A stretch of 64,000 bases of DNA. Origin: CAZNPL01 sp964574815. Its GTDB lineage: Bacteria; Planctomycetota; Phycisphaerae; UBA1845. The translations under genes were made by a program, and so were the position numbers. Shown here piece after piece: positions 44,852 through 53,414 of this stretch (the first letter of the stretch is position 1; the number at the start of each line of letters is the position of its first letter). The notes beneath the pieces were generated by a model. That model saw only the letters and a list, made by a program, of their open reading frames with translations. It made no database searches and was not told the DNA's origin. Where the stretch lies: contig CAZNPL010000006.1 in assembly GCA_964574815.1 (NCBI GenBank), forward strand, positions 1-64,000, written 5' to 3'.

Positions 44852-45511
44852 ATGAGCAATCTGCAACCCAAACTCGACTCCATCCGAAAAGACTTCGAAG
44901 CCAAAGCCCCCACCGAAGCAAAGGAAATCATGCACCGCGCGACGGCCGACCTCGAAGCGTCCGGCGCCGCCGACAAAGCCCTGGGCGAGGGCGACCGGAT
45001 GCCTCCGTTCATGCTTCCTCGCGCCGGCGGCGGCATCGTCGAATCAGCCGAGATCTTGAACCAAGGCCCGCTGGTCCTCACGTTTTTCAGAGGCCATTGG
45101 TGACCATACTGCAACGCGGAGCTGGATGCTCTGCAGGAAGTCGTGGACGAGATCCGCGCACTCGGCGCCGAACTGGTCGCCGTCTCGCCGCAGAAAGAGG
45201 AACGCCTCGAGAAGCTGATCAAGCGACACAATCTGACCTTTGTCCTTCTTCGAGACGAGGCCAACGCCTTCGCCGAAACCATGGGCCTGCGGATCGAGCT
45301 TCCCGAAGAGCTGCGCCGGGTCTACCTCGACTTCAAGATCGATCTTCCCGACGCCAACGGCGAACCGAGCTGGACGCTGCCCATGCCCGCCCGATACATC
45401 GTGGACCAGACCGCGACGATCAGATACGCCCGCGTCCATCCCGACTACACCCACCGGCCCGAGCCGAAAGAAACCCTCGAGGCCCTGCGGCGAATCGAAA
45501 CCGATCAGTGA
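44852..45511 (+). CDS. Peroxiredoxin-like AhpC/TSA protein with probable selenocysteine (UGA at 45101)
   Basis: 219 codons including an in-frame TGA at 45101-45103 (residue 84). Before it: MSNLQPKLDSIRKDFEAKAP at the start and LVLTFFRGHW just before the TGA. After it, in the same frame: PYCNAELDALQ and, further on, WTLPMPARYIVD and HPDYTHRPEP. The cysteine form of this family reads FYRGVWCPYCNLEL, so the TGA stands exactly where the peroxidatic cysteine belongs, giving U-P-Y-C. A hairpin at 45109-45136 has the size, distance and loop expected of a bacterial SECIS. The full protein then has normal family length. It should reduce peroxides with thiols. A plain stop codon would remove the resolving Cys87 and two thirds of the protein. 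No selA, selB or selC is seen in this window. Confidence 0.85.
45109..45136 (+). promoter_or_regulatory. Bacterial SECIS-like hairpin
   Basis: Five base pairs (CTGCA with TGCAG) form the lower stem. A five-nt bulge on the 5' side is followed by a four-bp upper stem (GAGC with GCTC) and the apical loop TGGAT. The loop begins 20 nt after the TGA. A short upper stem and a small loop with G in its first two positions fit the known bacterial SECIS pattern recognised by SelB. Confidence 0.7.
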
Positions 45512-46017
45512 GAACAACGCGATCCTTGGTTTCGCAGGCAAAGCGCTCTACGTACGAACCGCATCACATACAGGCATGATGGCTTCCGCACGGGCCCTCG
45601 CCGCCGGCCCGTGCGCGTTACGAACGAGATTTGGTCGTATCACCGCTCAATGACGCTTCGTGTCTCGAAATTCACAGTAAAAATGTTTTGATTATTCCCG
45701 AAAGAATGCGGGCAAGCCGAGGCCCTGCCATGGCATCCGCACGTCAAAAGCCCCTTTCCGGCCACAGATACTGGGATATCGACAACCCATCTCCCGTAGA
45801 TCCCTGAATCCTGACCATTTTGATAAGTGCGCGTAATGTCGCCGTAAGGACTGCTGAATTCAATGTGCCGTGGTGGGGCGTGTATAATGGTGCTCTGAGG
45901 GGTTATCCGGCGGAGGGGGCCATCGCAGTTTCACAATCGAGTCAAATTGTTAAGTCGTCGGCGTCCGGCTCCGTGGCCGATCGTCTACGCTTAACCCGTC
46001 CAAACGGAGGTGCAAAG
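45512..46017. other. Intergenic region, 506 nt
   Basis: No gene seen. The right half holds the promoter at 45859-45888 for the large FG-GAP protein. An AT-rich stretch lies at about 45670-45710. Confidence 0.4.
45859..45888 (+). promoter_or_regulatory. Promoter with consensus -10
   Basis: TATAAT at 45883-45888 preceded, 18 nt upstream, by TTCAAT (45859-45864). It would drive the secreted FG-GAP gene with a leader of roughly 125 nt. Confidence 0.5.
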
Positions 46018-49000
46018 ATGTTTGCCGATTCCATCGTAGCTCGTACGATCGCCTGTTGCGCACGCGCACGGCGCGCTGCCTTACTCACCGCGCTGGCGGG
46101 GGCGATCCTGGCCGCGACCGCCGCCAACGCAACCGCCCAACTCATCCTGCAGCCCGGCTTCGACCAGGTCTTCCTCGAAGACGTCGACGGCCGGACCCGC
46201 GCCTGGGGCCTCGGCGTCGGCGACGCCGACGGCGATATGATCGACGACGTCCTCGCCGGCGACACCTTCGGCGATGTGCGACTCCTCGTCGGCATAGGCG
46301 ACGGCACGTTCTTCGACGACGGCGTCAAGATCAACATGTTCTTCCACGACGCCTACGCCCTCGCCGCCGCCGACTTCAACGGCGACGGCGCGCTCGATTT
46401 CATCCTCCCGCGAACCGGCGGCAGCACCGTCATCCCCGAGGATGGCCACCTGCTGTTCTACGCCGGCAACAACGACGGCACGTTCCAGTCGTCCGGCTTT
46501 CCGCAGTTGGGCGTGATGGTCGGCGATGCCGGCACCGACGCCATCGTCCTAGCGGCCGGAGACGTCGACGGCGACATGGACATCGACTTGATGTCCGGCG
46601 ACATCGCCGCCTCTGACAACAACGCCGCGGACGTCATCCTCTTCCGCAACACCGGCAACGACGCAAGCGGCGTCCCCGTATTCACGCCCGAGACGATCAT
46701 CTCGCAGCCTGACCAGTCGCCCGACCCCGCCGATCCGCCTTACTTCCCGCCACTGTCGTATCTGACCGCTTACGGGCTCGCACTTGGCGACGTCGACGGA
46801 GACATGGACTTGGACCTGCTCGTCGCCGACCGCGCCAGCTACCTCTACATCTACCGAAACGACGGCACCGGCAACTTCGCCCCCATCGAATACGGTACCA
46901 TAGGAACGCGACCGTTCGCCTTCGACCGGCTCCATAGCACGTTCGCATCCCAGATGGCCCTCGCCGCCGAGGACATCAACGGCGACGGCGCCGTGGACAT
47001 CCTCACCGGAAACACCGACGGCATATGGGAAGGGCAGGTCGACCTCTGGCTGAACGAGGGCAACGACGACGCAGGACGACCGCGCTTCCTCAACGCTGGC
47101 ATCATCGGCGGGTCGGGCACCGACGCCCGCGGACTCGCAGTGGGCCAGCTCGATCCCGACTTCGACTCCAACACCGACGTCGTGTTCGGCAACTTCGAAG
47201 GGGACGTCTTCGGCCTGCTCACCGACCTGACCGATACCGACGGCGACGGCATCGTCGACCGCTTCGACAACGCCCCGATGCACTTCAATCCGCCGCGCAT
47301 CGATATGAACGCCGACGGCGGCATCAATCGCCTCGACCAGCTCGACAACGATAACGACGGCCTCGGCGATCCCGCCGACGAGGACGACGACAACGACGGG
47401 GTCCTCGACGATGCCGACAACTGCGTCTTCACCGCCAACGCGACGCAGGACGACTTCGACGGCGACGGCCGCGGCGACGCCTGCGACCCGCTTAACGACA
47501 CCGACTCCGACGGCGACGGCGTCTTCGACGGTCCGCTCGATCCAAACCTGTACGACCGGGCCATCGCCGCCAAGGGACGCTGGGCCCGAAGCGACACGCA
47601 CTTCATCGTGCGCATCGACGCCCTGAGCCGCGTCTTCCAGAACGAGTTCGTCCAGACCTTCTCCGACGCGGCCATCTGGTCGCCCGCCGAATGGGACGTG
47701 AAAAAACTCGAAAACTACAACGGCATCGGTGACGATCCGGCGGACCCGGGCTACCAGGTGCCCGCCGATCTGCCCGGCGGAACCGAAACGCCCATCACGC
47801 TGGTCACGATTCCACGGCTGATCTGGGACGCATTCGGAGACCCCGACCCGGTAGACTGGCTCAACGACCGGATCGTCAATCCCCACCTCGAGATCGGGCA
47901 GCACGGCACCTACCACTCCAACCTGGTGCCGCAGGGCGACTGGTCCGACCAGGCGGATCGCAACTTCTTCCTCTGCGAAATGTGCGGATTCACCTTCCCC
48001 GAAATGTTCCAGTACATGCGCATCGGTCAACGCACCCTGCTGGGCGACTACGCGATCGATCAGTGGATCCTCCAGTCCGGCGCCGTGCCCGGAACGTCGC
48101 CGGCCATCGACTTCTCCATCGCCGCCAATCCGCTCATCTCCTTCGCGCCGCCGTTCAACGCCTCCGACCCCGCCGGGCGACAGGGCGTCGCACGGCTGGG
48201 ATTCACCAACTTCAGCGCGTCGGTCTTCGAGGAGAACAGCCCCATCTTCACGCCCGAAGGCTCCCACCACGAAATGTTCGACCAGTTCGGCATGTTCCAC
48301 CCCAGCGCCGACCTCGAGGTCGCTCCCGAAGCGCCGCCGGGCATGTCCTATGAAGACTACCTCGTTTCGATCACCGAGTTCGGTGGACTCAATACCTTCC
48401 TGATCGAGGAAGTCTCCTGGTCCACCCGCTACTGCAACGACCTCCCACGGCTTGAACCCTGCCCGGCCGCACCCGGCGGCGTCAACCGCGAAAACAACAT
48501 GGTCGATCTGCCCCGCTGGGAGAACTGGCTCACCCTGCTCGAGTTCGTGAAAGCAAACGGCGAGCCCATGACCCAGGGCGACTACAGCCTCGCCGTCTCG
48601 TTCGACAACGCCCCGACCGTCGCCAACCCCGACCAGGCCGATGCCAACAACAACGGCATCGGCGACGTCATCGATGGCGCCACCCTGACGGCCGAGGACG
48701 TCGTGATCGAATGCACGGGCGAGGCCGCCGAAGGAGCGCTGGTCGCCAGCCTGAACAGCGCCGACGGCAGCGGGATCGCCGACCAGGAGATCCTCTTCCA
48801 AATCGACCTGGACGACGACGGTACGCCCGAGACGTTCACGGCCATCACCGATCCGGATGGCCAAGCCACCGTCATCGTCAATTCGTCTCTAGCGCTCGGC
48901 ACGGTCCTGACCTACTTCGTCGATTGGGACGGAGGACTCGTGGTGCTCGACGACGAGGCCGCGGCGACGATCGACGACACGACGCCGCCGACAATTCTCT

Positions 49001-49365
49001 CGATCGAGGCCACGCCCGAGATGCTCTGGCCGCCGAACCTGAAGATGGTCAGCGTGGACGTCACCGTCGAGGCGGAAGATATCTGCGACCCGATGCTCGC
49101 AAACGAGATCGTGTCCGTCGAAAGCAGCGAACCGGTGGAGGTCAACCCGGGCGATCCGTCACCCGATTGGGTCATCACCGATGCGCTGAGCGTCGACCTG
49201 CGGGCACAGCGGCTCGGCCGGCGCATGGAGCGGACCTACACGATCACCGTCGAAAGCACCGACGCATCCGGCAACGCCGCGACCGCGACGGTAGTCGTGG
49301 TCGTTCCGCATGATCTGAGGATGCGAAGCGAATCCGCCCGCTCGCCGCAAAGCCTCGGTCACTGA
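46018..49365 (+). CDS. Large secreted FG-GAP/VCBS protein with deacetylase-like and Ig-like regions
   Basis: A 1115-residue protein starting at the ATG at 46018 with GGAGG 7 nt upstream. It has a signal peptide ending near ANATAQ. Residues about 45-410 hold FG-GAP repeats (for example GDVDGDMDLDLLVAD). Thrombospondin type 3 calcium repeats follow (DADNCVFTANATQDDFDGDG). The next 300 residues contain EIGQHGTYHSN, resembling the HxxxH metal motif of NodB polysaccharide deacetylases, and FFLCEMCGFTFPEMF; this part may be a carbohydrate esterase. The C-terminus has Ig-like modules (PPTILSIEATPEMLWPPNLK). An extracellular enzyme tethered to a calcium-bound propeller is plausible. Its last 7 nt overlap the convergent DUF1697 gene. 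Confidence 0.78.
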   Translation: MFADSIVARTIACCARARRAALLTALAGAILAATAANATAQLILQPGFDQVFLEDVDGRTRAWGLGVGDADGDMIDDVLAGDTFGDVRLLVGIGDGTFFDDGVKINMFFHDAYALAAADFNGDGALDFILPRTGGSTVIPEDGHLLFYAGNNDGTFQSSGFPQLGVMVGDAGTDAIVLAAGDVDGDMDIDLMSGDIAASDNNAADVILFRNTGNDASGVPVFTPETIISQPDQSPDPADPPYFPPLSYLTAYGLALGDVDGDMDLDLLVADRASYLYIYRNDGTGNFAPIEYGTIGTRPFAFDRLHSTFASQMALAAEDINGDGAVDILTGNTDGIWEGQVDLWLNEGNDDAGRPRFLNAGIIGGSGTDARGLAVGQLDPDFDSNTDVVFGNFEGDVFGLLTDLTDTDGDGIVDRFDNAPMHFNPPRIDMNADGGINRLDQLDNDNDGLGDPADEDDDNDGVLDDADNCVFTANATQDDFDGDGRGDACDPLNDTDSDGDGVFDGPLDPNLYDRAIAAKGRWARSDTHFIVRIDALSRVFQNEFVQTFSDAAIWSPAEWDVKKLENYNGIGDDPADPGYQVPADLPGGTETPITLVTIPRLIWDAFGDPDPVDWLNDRIVNPHLEIGQHGTYHSNLVPQGDWSDQADRNFFLCEMCGFTFPEMFQYMRIGQRTLLGDYAIDQWILQSGAVPGTSPAIDFSIAANPLISFAPPFNASDPAGRQGVARLGFTNFSASVFEENSPIFTPEGSHHEMFDQFGMFHPSADLEVAPEAPPGMSYEDYLVSITEFGGLNTFLIEEVSWSTRYCNDLPRLEPCPAAPGGVNRENNMVDLPRWENWLTLLEFVKANGEPMTQGDYSLAVSFDNAPTVANPDQADANNNGIGDVIDGATLTAEDVVIECTGEAAEGALVASLNSADGSGIADQEILFQIDLDDDGTPETFTAITDPDGQATVIVNSSLALGTVLTYFVDWDGGLVVLDDEAAATIDDTTPPTILSIEATPEMLWPPNLKMVSVDVTVEAEDICDPMLANEIVSVESSEPVEVNPGDPSPDWVITDALSVDLRAQRLGRRMERTYTITVESTDASGNAATATVVVVVPHDLRMRSESARSPQSLGH

Positions 49366-49910
49366 TGTGACCCGCGGGCCATTTGGTGAAGGGCCTCGAC
49401 TGTCCGCCAATTGCGGGTAGTGGCCGACAAGCCCAGCTTGCGCTCGAAAAAAGCGTTGTTGAGCTTCGTCCGGCCATACCCGCCCGGACAATGCAGGTAG
49501 ATCTCCTGCGAACCCGGCGAAAAAACGTCGTCCCCCGGCGCCGGAGCCTCAATGCCACGAACCTTGGCGCGCGTCGGTCGCCGCGCCAGAAATGTCACAT
49601 GCACCTTGCGAGGGTCTTTAGCCGCCTCGGCCGAATAGGGGTTCCCCTCAACGACACGCTGCAGATCCCGAGCCGTCCGGATCAGCACGGTCACGTCGCA
49701 CCCAAAGCAAGACCGGATCTGGCCCTCCAGCGACGAGGCGATCTCCGCCGCGCTGCGCGTGTTCGCCGCAAACACCACGTTGCCGCTCTGCAGGTAAGTC
49801 GCCACGTTCTCGAACCCAAGCGATTCATAAGCCTCCGCCAAATCGGCCATGCGAATCTTCCGCTGCCCGCTCACATTGATCCCGCGCAACAATGAAACAA
49901 ACACGGCCAT
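49359..49910 (-). CDS. DUF1697 domain-containing protein
   Basis: A 183-residue cytoplasmic protein typical of DUF1697: FVSLLRGINVSGQRKIRMADL at the start, ATYLQSGNVVFAAN, and GGYGRTKLNNAFFERKLG near the end. The function is unknown. The ATG at 49910 is preceded by GAGGG 8 nt away and is preferred to the GTG six bases upstream. The 3' end overlaps the convergent FG-GAP gene by 7 nt. Confidence 0.92.
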   Translation of the reverse strand: MAVFVSLLRGINVSGQRKIRMADLAEAYESLGFENVATYLQSGNVVFAANTRSAAEIASSLEGQIRSCFGCDVTVLIRTARDLQRVVEGNPYSAEAAKDPRKVHVTFLARRPTRAKVRGIEAPAPGDDVFSPGSQEIYLHCPGGYGRTKLNNAFFERKLGLSATTRNWRTVEALHQMARGSHQ

Positions 49911-49999
49911 TCTCACAGCCCTCGAAAATAGTAACGTCGGCTCGGCCCGTAACGGATCAATGTAGACCCTATCCGGGAACTACCGGCGCGTGCAAGGTG

Positions 50000-50096
50000 C
50001 CCCACACGTTGCGAAGCAAAGGGTGGGGAATCGATGCGCGAAACCAAACGCCGCAGTTGCCGGATGCCCCGTCCCTTGCGAAGCAAGGGGTGGGGG
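50000..50096. repeat. Repeat family E, two copies
   Basis: Imperfect palindromes CCCCACACGTTGCGAAGCAA-AGGGTGGGG at 50000-50028 and CCCCGTCCCTTGCGAAGCAA-GGGGTGGG at 50067-50095. Relatives lie at 471-501 and 50401-50432. Confidence 0.65.
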
Positions 50097-50273
50097 ATCG
50101 ACCGGGCAAGTGCCAGCTTGCGAATTGGTCACCTGCTCAACTGTTCAACTGTTCTACCCTCCCCTTTCCAGCCGACTCGCCGGCTCGGCTGACGGCCCCT
50201 CCTGCCAAAAGCCCGCGAAGCGGGCGACGCCAACCTTCCCAAAGGAAAGCGAGCCCGGCTCTGTCGGCGCTAT

Positions 50274-50366
50274 GCCCCGGAGGGGCACTTGAGAATAGCC
50301 CAGCGATTGATCGCTGGGTAAACGTCCCGGTCCAAAACCACCCGAGTCCCGGAGGGACGGCTGAGG
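50274..50366. repeat. Repeat family D, bipartite element, copy 2
   Basis: Left part GCCCCGGAGGGGCACTTGAG, then AATAGCCCAGCGATTGATCG and CTGGGTAA; right part GTCCCGGAGGGACGGCTGAG at 50346. The order and spacing match the copy at 35411-35503. Confidence 0.75.
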
Positions 50367-50749
50367 AGCGTGCCACGCACGATAACGAAAAACGCCGGGT
50401 GACCCATCTCTCGCGAAGCGACAGGTGGGGTCATGATCAGTACACCAACCAAGCTCGAATCGCGCAGAAACGCTCGTGACGCAACCGCCACCCCCGCCGC
50501 GCTCCGGCCGAAGCCTGATCCGCCTCAGGCGGAACGGCTGAAGGCTTCTTCCTGACAACTGATAACTGACAACTGAAAACTTTTGCCACCCTGCCGCCCC
50601 GAAACCCCAAGGCGATGCTGATATCGCCTGTTCCACTTTTTCGAAAAAATCTGGAACACCCACCGTCTTCTATAGGGTGGAAAGGAGAAGCGCACCCAAA
50701 GTGCGCGCCGCAGGGGGCATACGCAAATGAGAAGACCATGCCCAACCCG

Positions 50750-51080
50750 CATCAGAGCCGGGAGCGCCAGCGACCGGACCTTCAATCGCCCACACACCAA
50801 CAAGCGCCCGCGCCAAACGAACCCAACCGATGCGGAAGTTCTCAGTCATCAGTTGTCAGTTATCAGACCTGTGCCTTCGACGTCGCTCGGGTCCCCCGCC
50901 TTCCGGACGCGCCAACGCCGAAAGTACCCGTGCGAAACGAACCCAAAGCTGCGCGATTCATTCCGCCTCAGGCGGATCAGTTCTCAGACATCAGACGCTC
51001 GCCATCAGAGCCGGGAGCGCCAGCGACCGGACCTTCAATCGCCCGCGCACCAACAAGCGCCGGCGCCAAACGAAGCCAAA
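50750..51080. repeat. Pair of 78-nt direct repeats and inverted 16-mers
   Basis: Positions 50750-50827 and 51003-51080 are near-identical (CATCAGAGCCGGGAGCGCCA..., then CGACCGGACCTTCAATCGCC...). AGTTGTCAGTTATCAG occurs at about 50851-50866 and inverted at about 50553-50568. CCGCCTCAGGCGG palindromes occur at about 50519 and 50966. Long plus-strand frames here look like translated repeats, not genes. The whole 49911-51352 gap has no supported protein gene. Confidence 0.65.
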
Positions 51081-51352
51081 CCCAGGGAGAGTCGTCGGCT
51101 TTCAGTTACCGGAGGGTCAGCGACCTGCCGCCTATACCGCCCGGCCCATCCAGCCGCCACCAGACGGCCGTCGGTCCTCGCCGCGTCCCAACCGGCGCGA
51201 CAACCGGGCGCCAAGCGAACCCAAGCGCCCCGCCCATCCGAATCGCCCCGTTCCCGGCCACCGCCTACGTGCCTTCGTGCCTCCGTGCCTTCGTGCCTGC
51301 CTTCATATCAAACGAACCCAAACCCCTCGACCAGTCCCTCCTCGGCGGGACC

Positions 51353-51889
51353 TCAACTGCCCTGGCCCGGTTCTCGGCCTGCCGCCGGACCGGACGATTC
51401 AGGAGAAACCGTCAGCGGAGCAGCCGCCGGGCAAGCACGGACGCACTCCCAACACAGCCCCGAAAGCTGAAATCGATGCGAAACGACATGGAAATGATAC
51501 CGGCGCCCAAGCCTTCGCCGCAGTTCGATGACCTCGTCGCTGGCGAACTCGATAATACGCCCACAGCGATAACAGACCATATGATCGTGGGCGCTCTCGC
51601 CGAAGCAAAGCTCGTAATGAGCCTGCTTCACGTCAAACCGCACCTGCTTGAGAATTCCACATTCAACAAGCAGCGGCAACGTCCTGTAAATGGTCGCCTT
51701 GGCCACCCGGTGCCCGCGCTGGCGCAGCGCGAAGAGAAGCTGCTCGGCCTCAAAGTGGTCACTCATTTCCAGCACAGCTTCAAGAATGCGCTGCCGCGGA
51801 CTGGTGAACTTGATCCCTCGCTTCTTGAGAAAACTCTTGAACGCGTCGCGGGCGGCTTCCGCACTCTTGTCGGAGTTGACGTCTATCAC
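51353..51889 (-). CDS. Fur-family transcriptional regulator
   Basis: A 178-residue metal- or peroxide-responsive repressor. The winged helix is LKKRGIKFTSPRQRILEAVLE with the recognition segment KATIYRTLPLLVECG. The dimerisation half contains HYELCFGESAHDHMVCYRCG and a later CWEC pair. The Fur/PerR/Zur subgroup cannot be decided by eye. Histidines and the first CxxC are in their usual places. The GTG at 51889 is the most likely start. It is divergent from metK across 258 nt. Selenoperoxiredoxin, bd oxidase and metal efflux genes in this window are plausible but unproven targets. Confidence 0.92.
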   Translation of the reverse strand: MIDVNSDKSAEAARDAFKSFLKKRGIKFTSPRQRILEAVLEMSDHFEAEQLLFALRQRGHRVAKATIYRTLPLLVECGILKQVRFDVKQAHYELCFGESAHDHMVCYRCGRIIEFASDEVIELRRRLGRRYHFHVVSHRFQLSGLCWECVRACPAAAPLTVSPESSGPAAGREPGQGS

Positions 51890-52063
51890 GGCGAGGTCGC
51901 TCTCGAAGGGGCCGTATGCAGCGATTTCCCGGTCGCTGAAGCGATTTTATGCCCTCCCGATTTACGAGCAAGCCAACCGCGACGAATGCTGAAACGCGGT
52001 TTCGGGCGATTCGGGGCGGCGGCAGCACCAACCGACCCGCTCCCGGCCACGGTCCCGGCACGG

Positions 52064-52092
52064 TTGTGTTTTCAAGACCTTCCGTCTAGGAT
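52064..52092 (+). promoter_or_regulatory. Promoter of metK
   Basis: TTGTGT (52064-52069), 17-nt spacer, TAGGAT (52087-52092). The metK GTG lies 55 nt downstream. I see no SAM riboswitch in the leader. Confidence 0.5.
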
Positions 52093-52147
52093 GCCCGCGG
52101 GTCTTACCTTTTTTTATTCGTCCGAACCCAATGCTGAGGAACGATTT

Positions 52148-53326
52148 GTGAGCGCCAAGACATCCAAGAGGTCGTATCTATTCACGTCAGAGTCAGTCTC
52201 GATGGGCCATCCCGACAAGGTGGCCGACCAGATCTCCGACGCCGTGCTCGACGCCATGCTCGAGCAGGATCCGCACTCCCGGGTGGCATGCGAGACGCTG
52301 GTATCCACCGGAATGGTGGTCGTCGCCGGCGAAGTCACCACCAAGGCCTACGTCGAGATCCCCGACATCGTGAGAGCCACGATCAAGGAGATCGGCTACA
52401 CCTCGGGCGACATGGCGTTCGACTACGAATCGTGCGCGGTGCTGACCTCGATCAAGCGGCAGTCGCCCGACATCGCGATGGGCGTGGACCGCGAGGGCGC
52501 GGGCGATCAGGGCATGATGTTCGGCTTCGCCTGCAAAGAGACCTCGTCGCTCATGCCGCTTCCCATCGACCTGGCCCACCGGCTCGTGGAACGCCACGCC
52601 GACGTCCGGCGCGACGGGCTGATACCGGGCCTTCGCCCCGACGCCAAATCACAGGTAACGGTCGAGTACGATGGTCTGAATCCCGTGCGCGTCGATACGC
52701 TGGTCCTTTCGACACAGCATGACAAATCCTGGAACGAGCGACAAGGCGAGTTGAAGGAGCGCGTGATCGACGAGATCTTCAAGCCCGTCTTGCATGATCG
52801 CTGGCACCCGGGCATCACCGTTCACGTCAACCCCACCGGACGCTTCGAAATCGGCGGCCCGCACGGCGACGTCGGCTTGACGGGGCGGAAGATCATCGTG
52901 GACACTTACGGCGGTCGCGGACGGCACGGAGGCGGCGCGTTCTCGGGGAAAGACCCCACCAAGGTGGACCGTTCGGCGACCTACATGGCCCGCTATGTGG
53001 CCAAGAACATCGTGGCCGCCGGCCTGGCCGATGTGTGCGAGGTGCAGCTTTCCTACGCCATCGGAGTGGCCGAACCGACCAGCGTGCTCGTCGATACCAT
53101 GGGAACCGGCAACGTGAGCGAGGAAATGTTGGGCGAACTCGTGCAGGAACATTTCCCGCTGACCCCGCGGGGGATCATCGACTGCCTACAACTGCGGCGG
53201 CCGATTTATCTTGAGACAGCACGCCACGGCCACTTTGGACGAGAGGGGCCCGGTTTCACTTGGGAAAGAACGGATCGGGCGGAGGCGCTGAGGAACGCGG
53301 CGAAGGCGGACCTGGCGGCGACCTGA
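52148..53326 (+). CDS. metK: S-adenosylmethionine synthetase
   Basis: A 392-residue enzyme making SAM from methionine and ATP. All signatures are present: FTSESVSMGHPDKVADQISD at the N-terminus, GAGDQGMMFGFA, GGPHGDVGLTGRKI and the P-loop GGGAFSGKD. The start is a GTG at 52148 with GAGGA 7 nt before it, giving the normal family length; an open frame continuing far upstream encodes repeats. recJ follows after about 90 nt on the same strand. Confidence 0.97.
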   Translation: MSAKTSKRSYLFTSESVSMGHPDKVADQISDAVLDAMLEQDPHSRVACETLVSTGMVVVAGEVTTKAYVEIPDIVRATIKEIGYTSGDMAFDYESCAVLTSIKRQSPDIAMGVDREGAGDQGMMFGFACKETSSLMPLPIDLAHRLVERHADVRRDGLIPGLRPDAKSQVTVEYDGLNPVRVDTLVLSTQHDKSWNERQGELKERVIDEIFKPVLHDRWHPGITVHVNPTGRFEIGGPHGDVGLTGRKIIVDTYGGRGRHGGGAFSGKDPTKVDRSATYMARYVAKNIVAAGLADVCEVQLSYAIGVAEPTSVLVDTMGTGNVSEEMLGELVQEHFPLTPRGIIDCLQLRRPIYLETARHGHFGREGPGFTWERTDRAEALRNAAKADLAAT

Positions 53327-53414
53327 TACCGGCCGCCCGAACGCGGCGACCGCCGCCATGCCGGAACGCCCGCTCGGACCCTCAACACGGCGCGGTTGTG
53401 AGGGATCGGGGACA

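Noticed and set aside
44852..45103. Reading the TGA at 45101 as a normal stop, giving a truncated 83-residue protein
   Set aside because: The frame continues with family-typical sequence through the expected end, the TGA is at the catalytic position, and a SECIS-like hairpin follows. A pseudogene would rarely lose exactly that codon.
46549..48864. 771-residue open frame on the minus strand
   Set aside because: Shadow of the FG-GAP gene; its Val/Asp/Gly-rich composition mirrors GAC/GGC-rich codons and it has no domain.
50000..51080. CRISPR array
   Set aside because: Repeats are of mixed families with unequal spacing and no uniform spacer length; no cas genes.
50615..52147. N-terminal extension of about 500 residues on MetK
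   Set aside because: It translates repeats and the antisense of the Fur-family gene. MetK starts at the GTG at 52148 with a ribosome-binding site and normal length.
51890..52147. SAM riboswitch or Fur box before metK
   Set aside because: I looked for conserved SAM riboswitch features and a Fur-like palindrome and saw none convincing.
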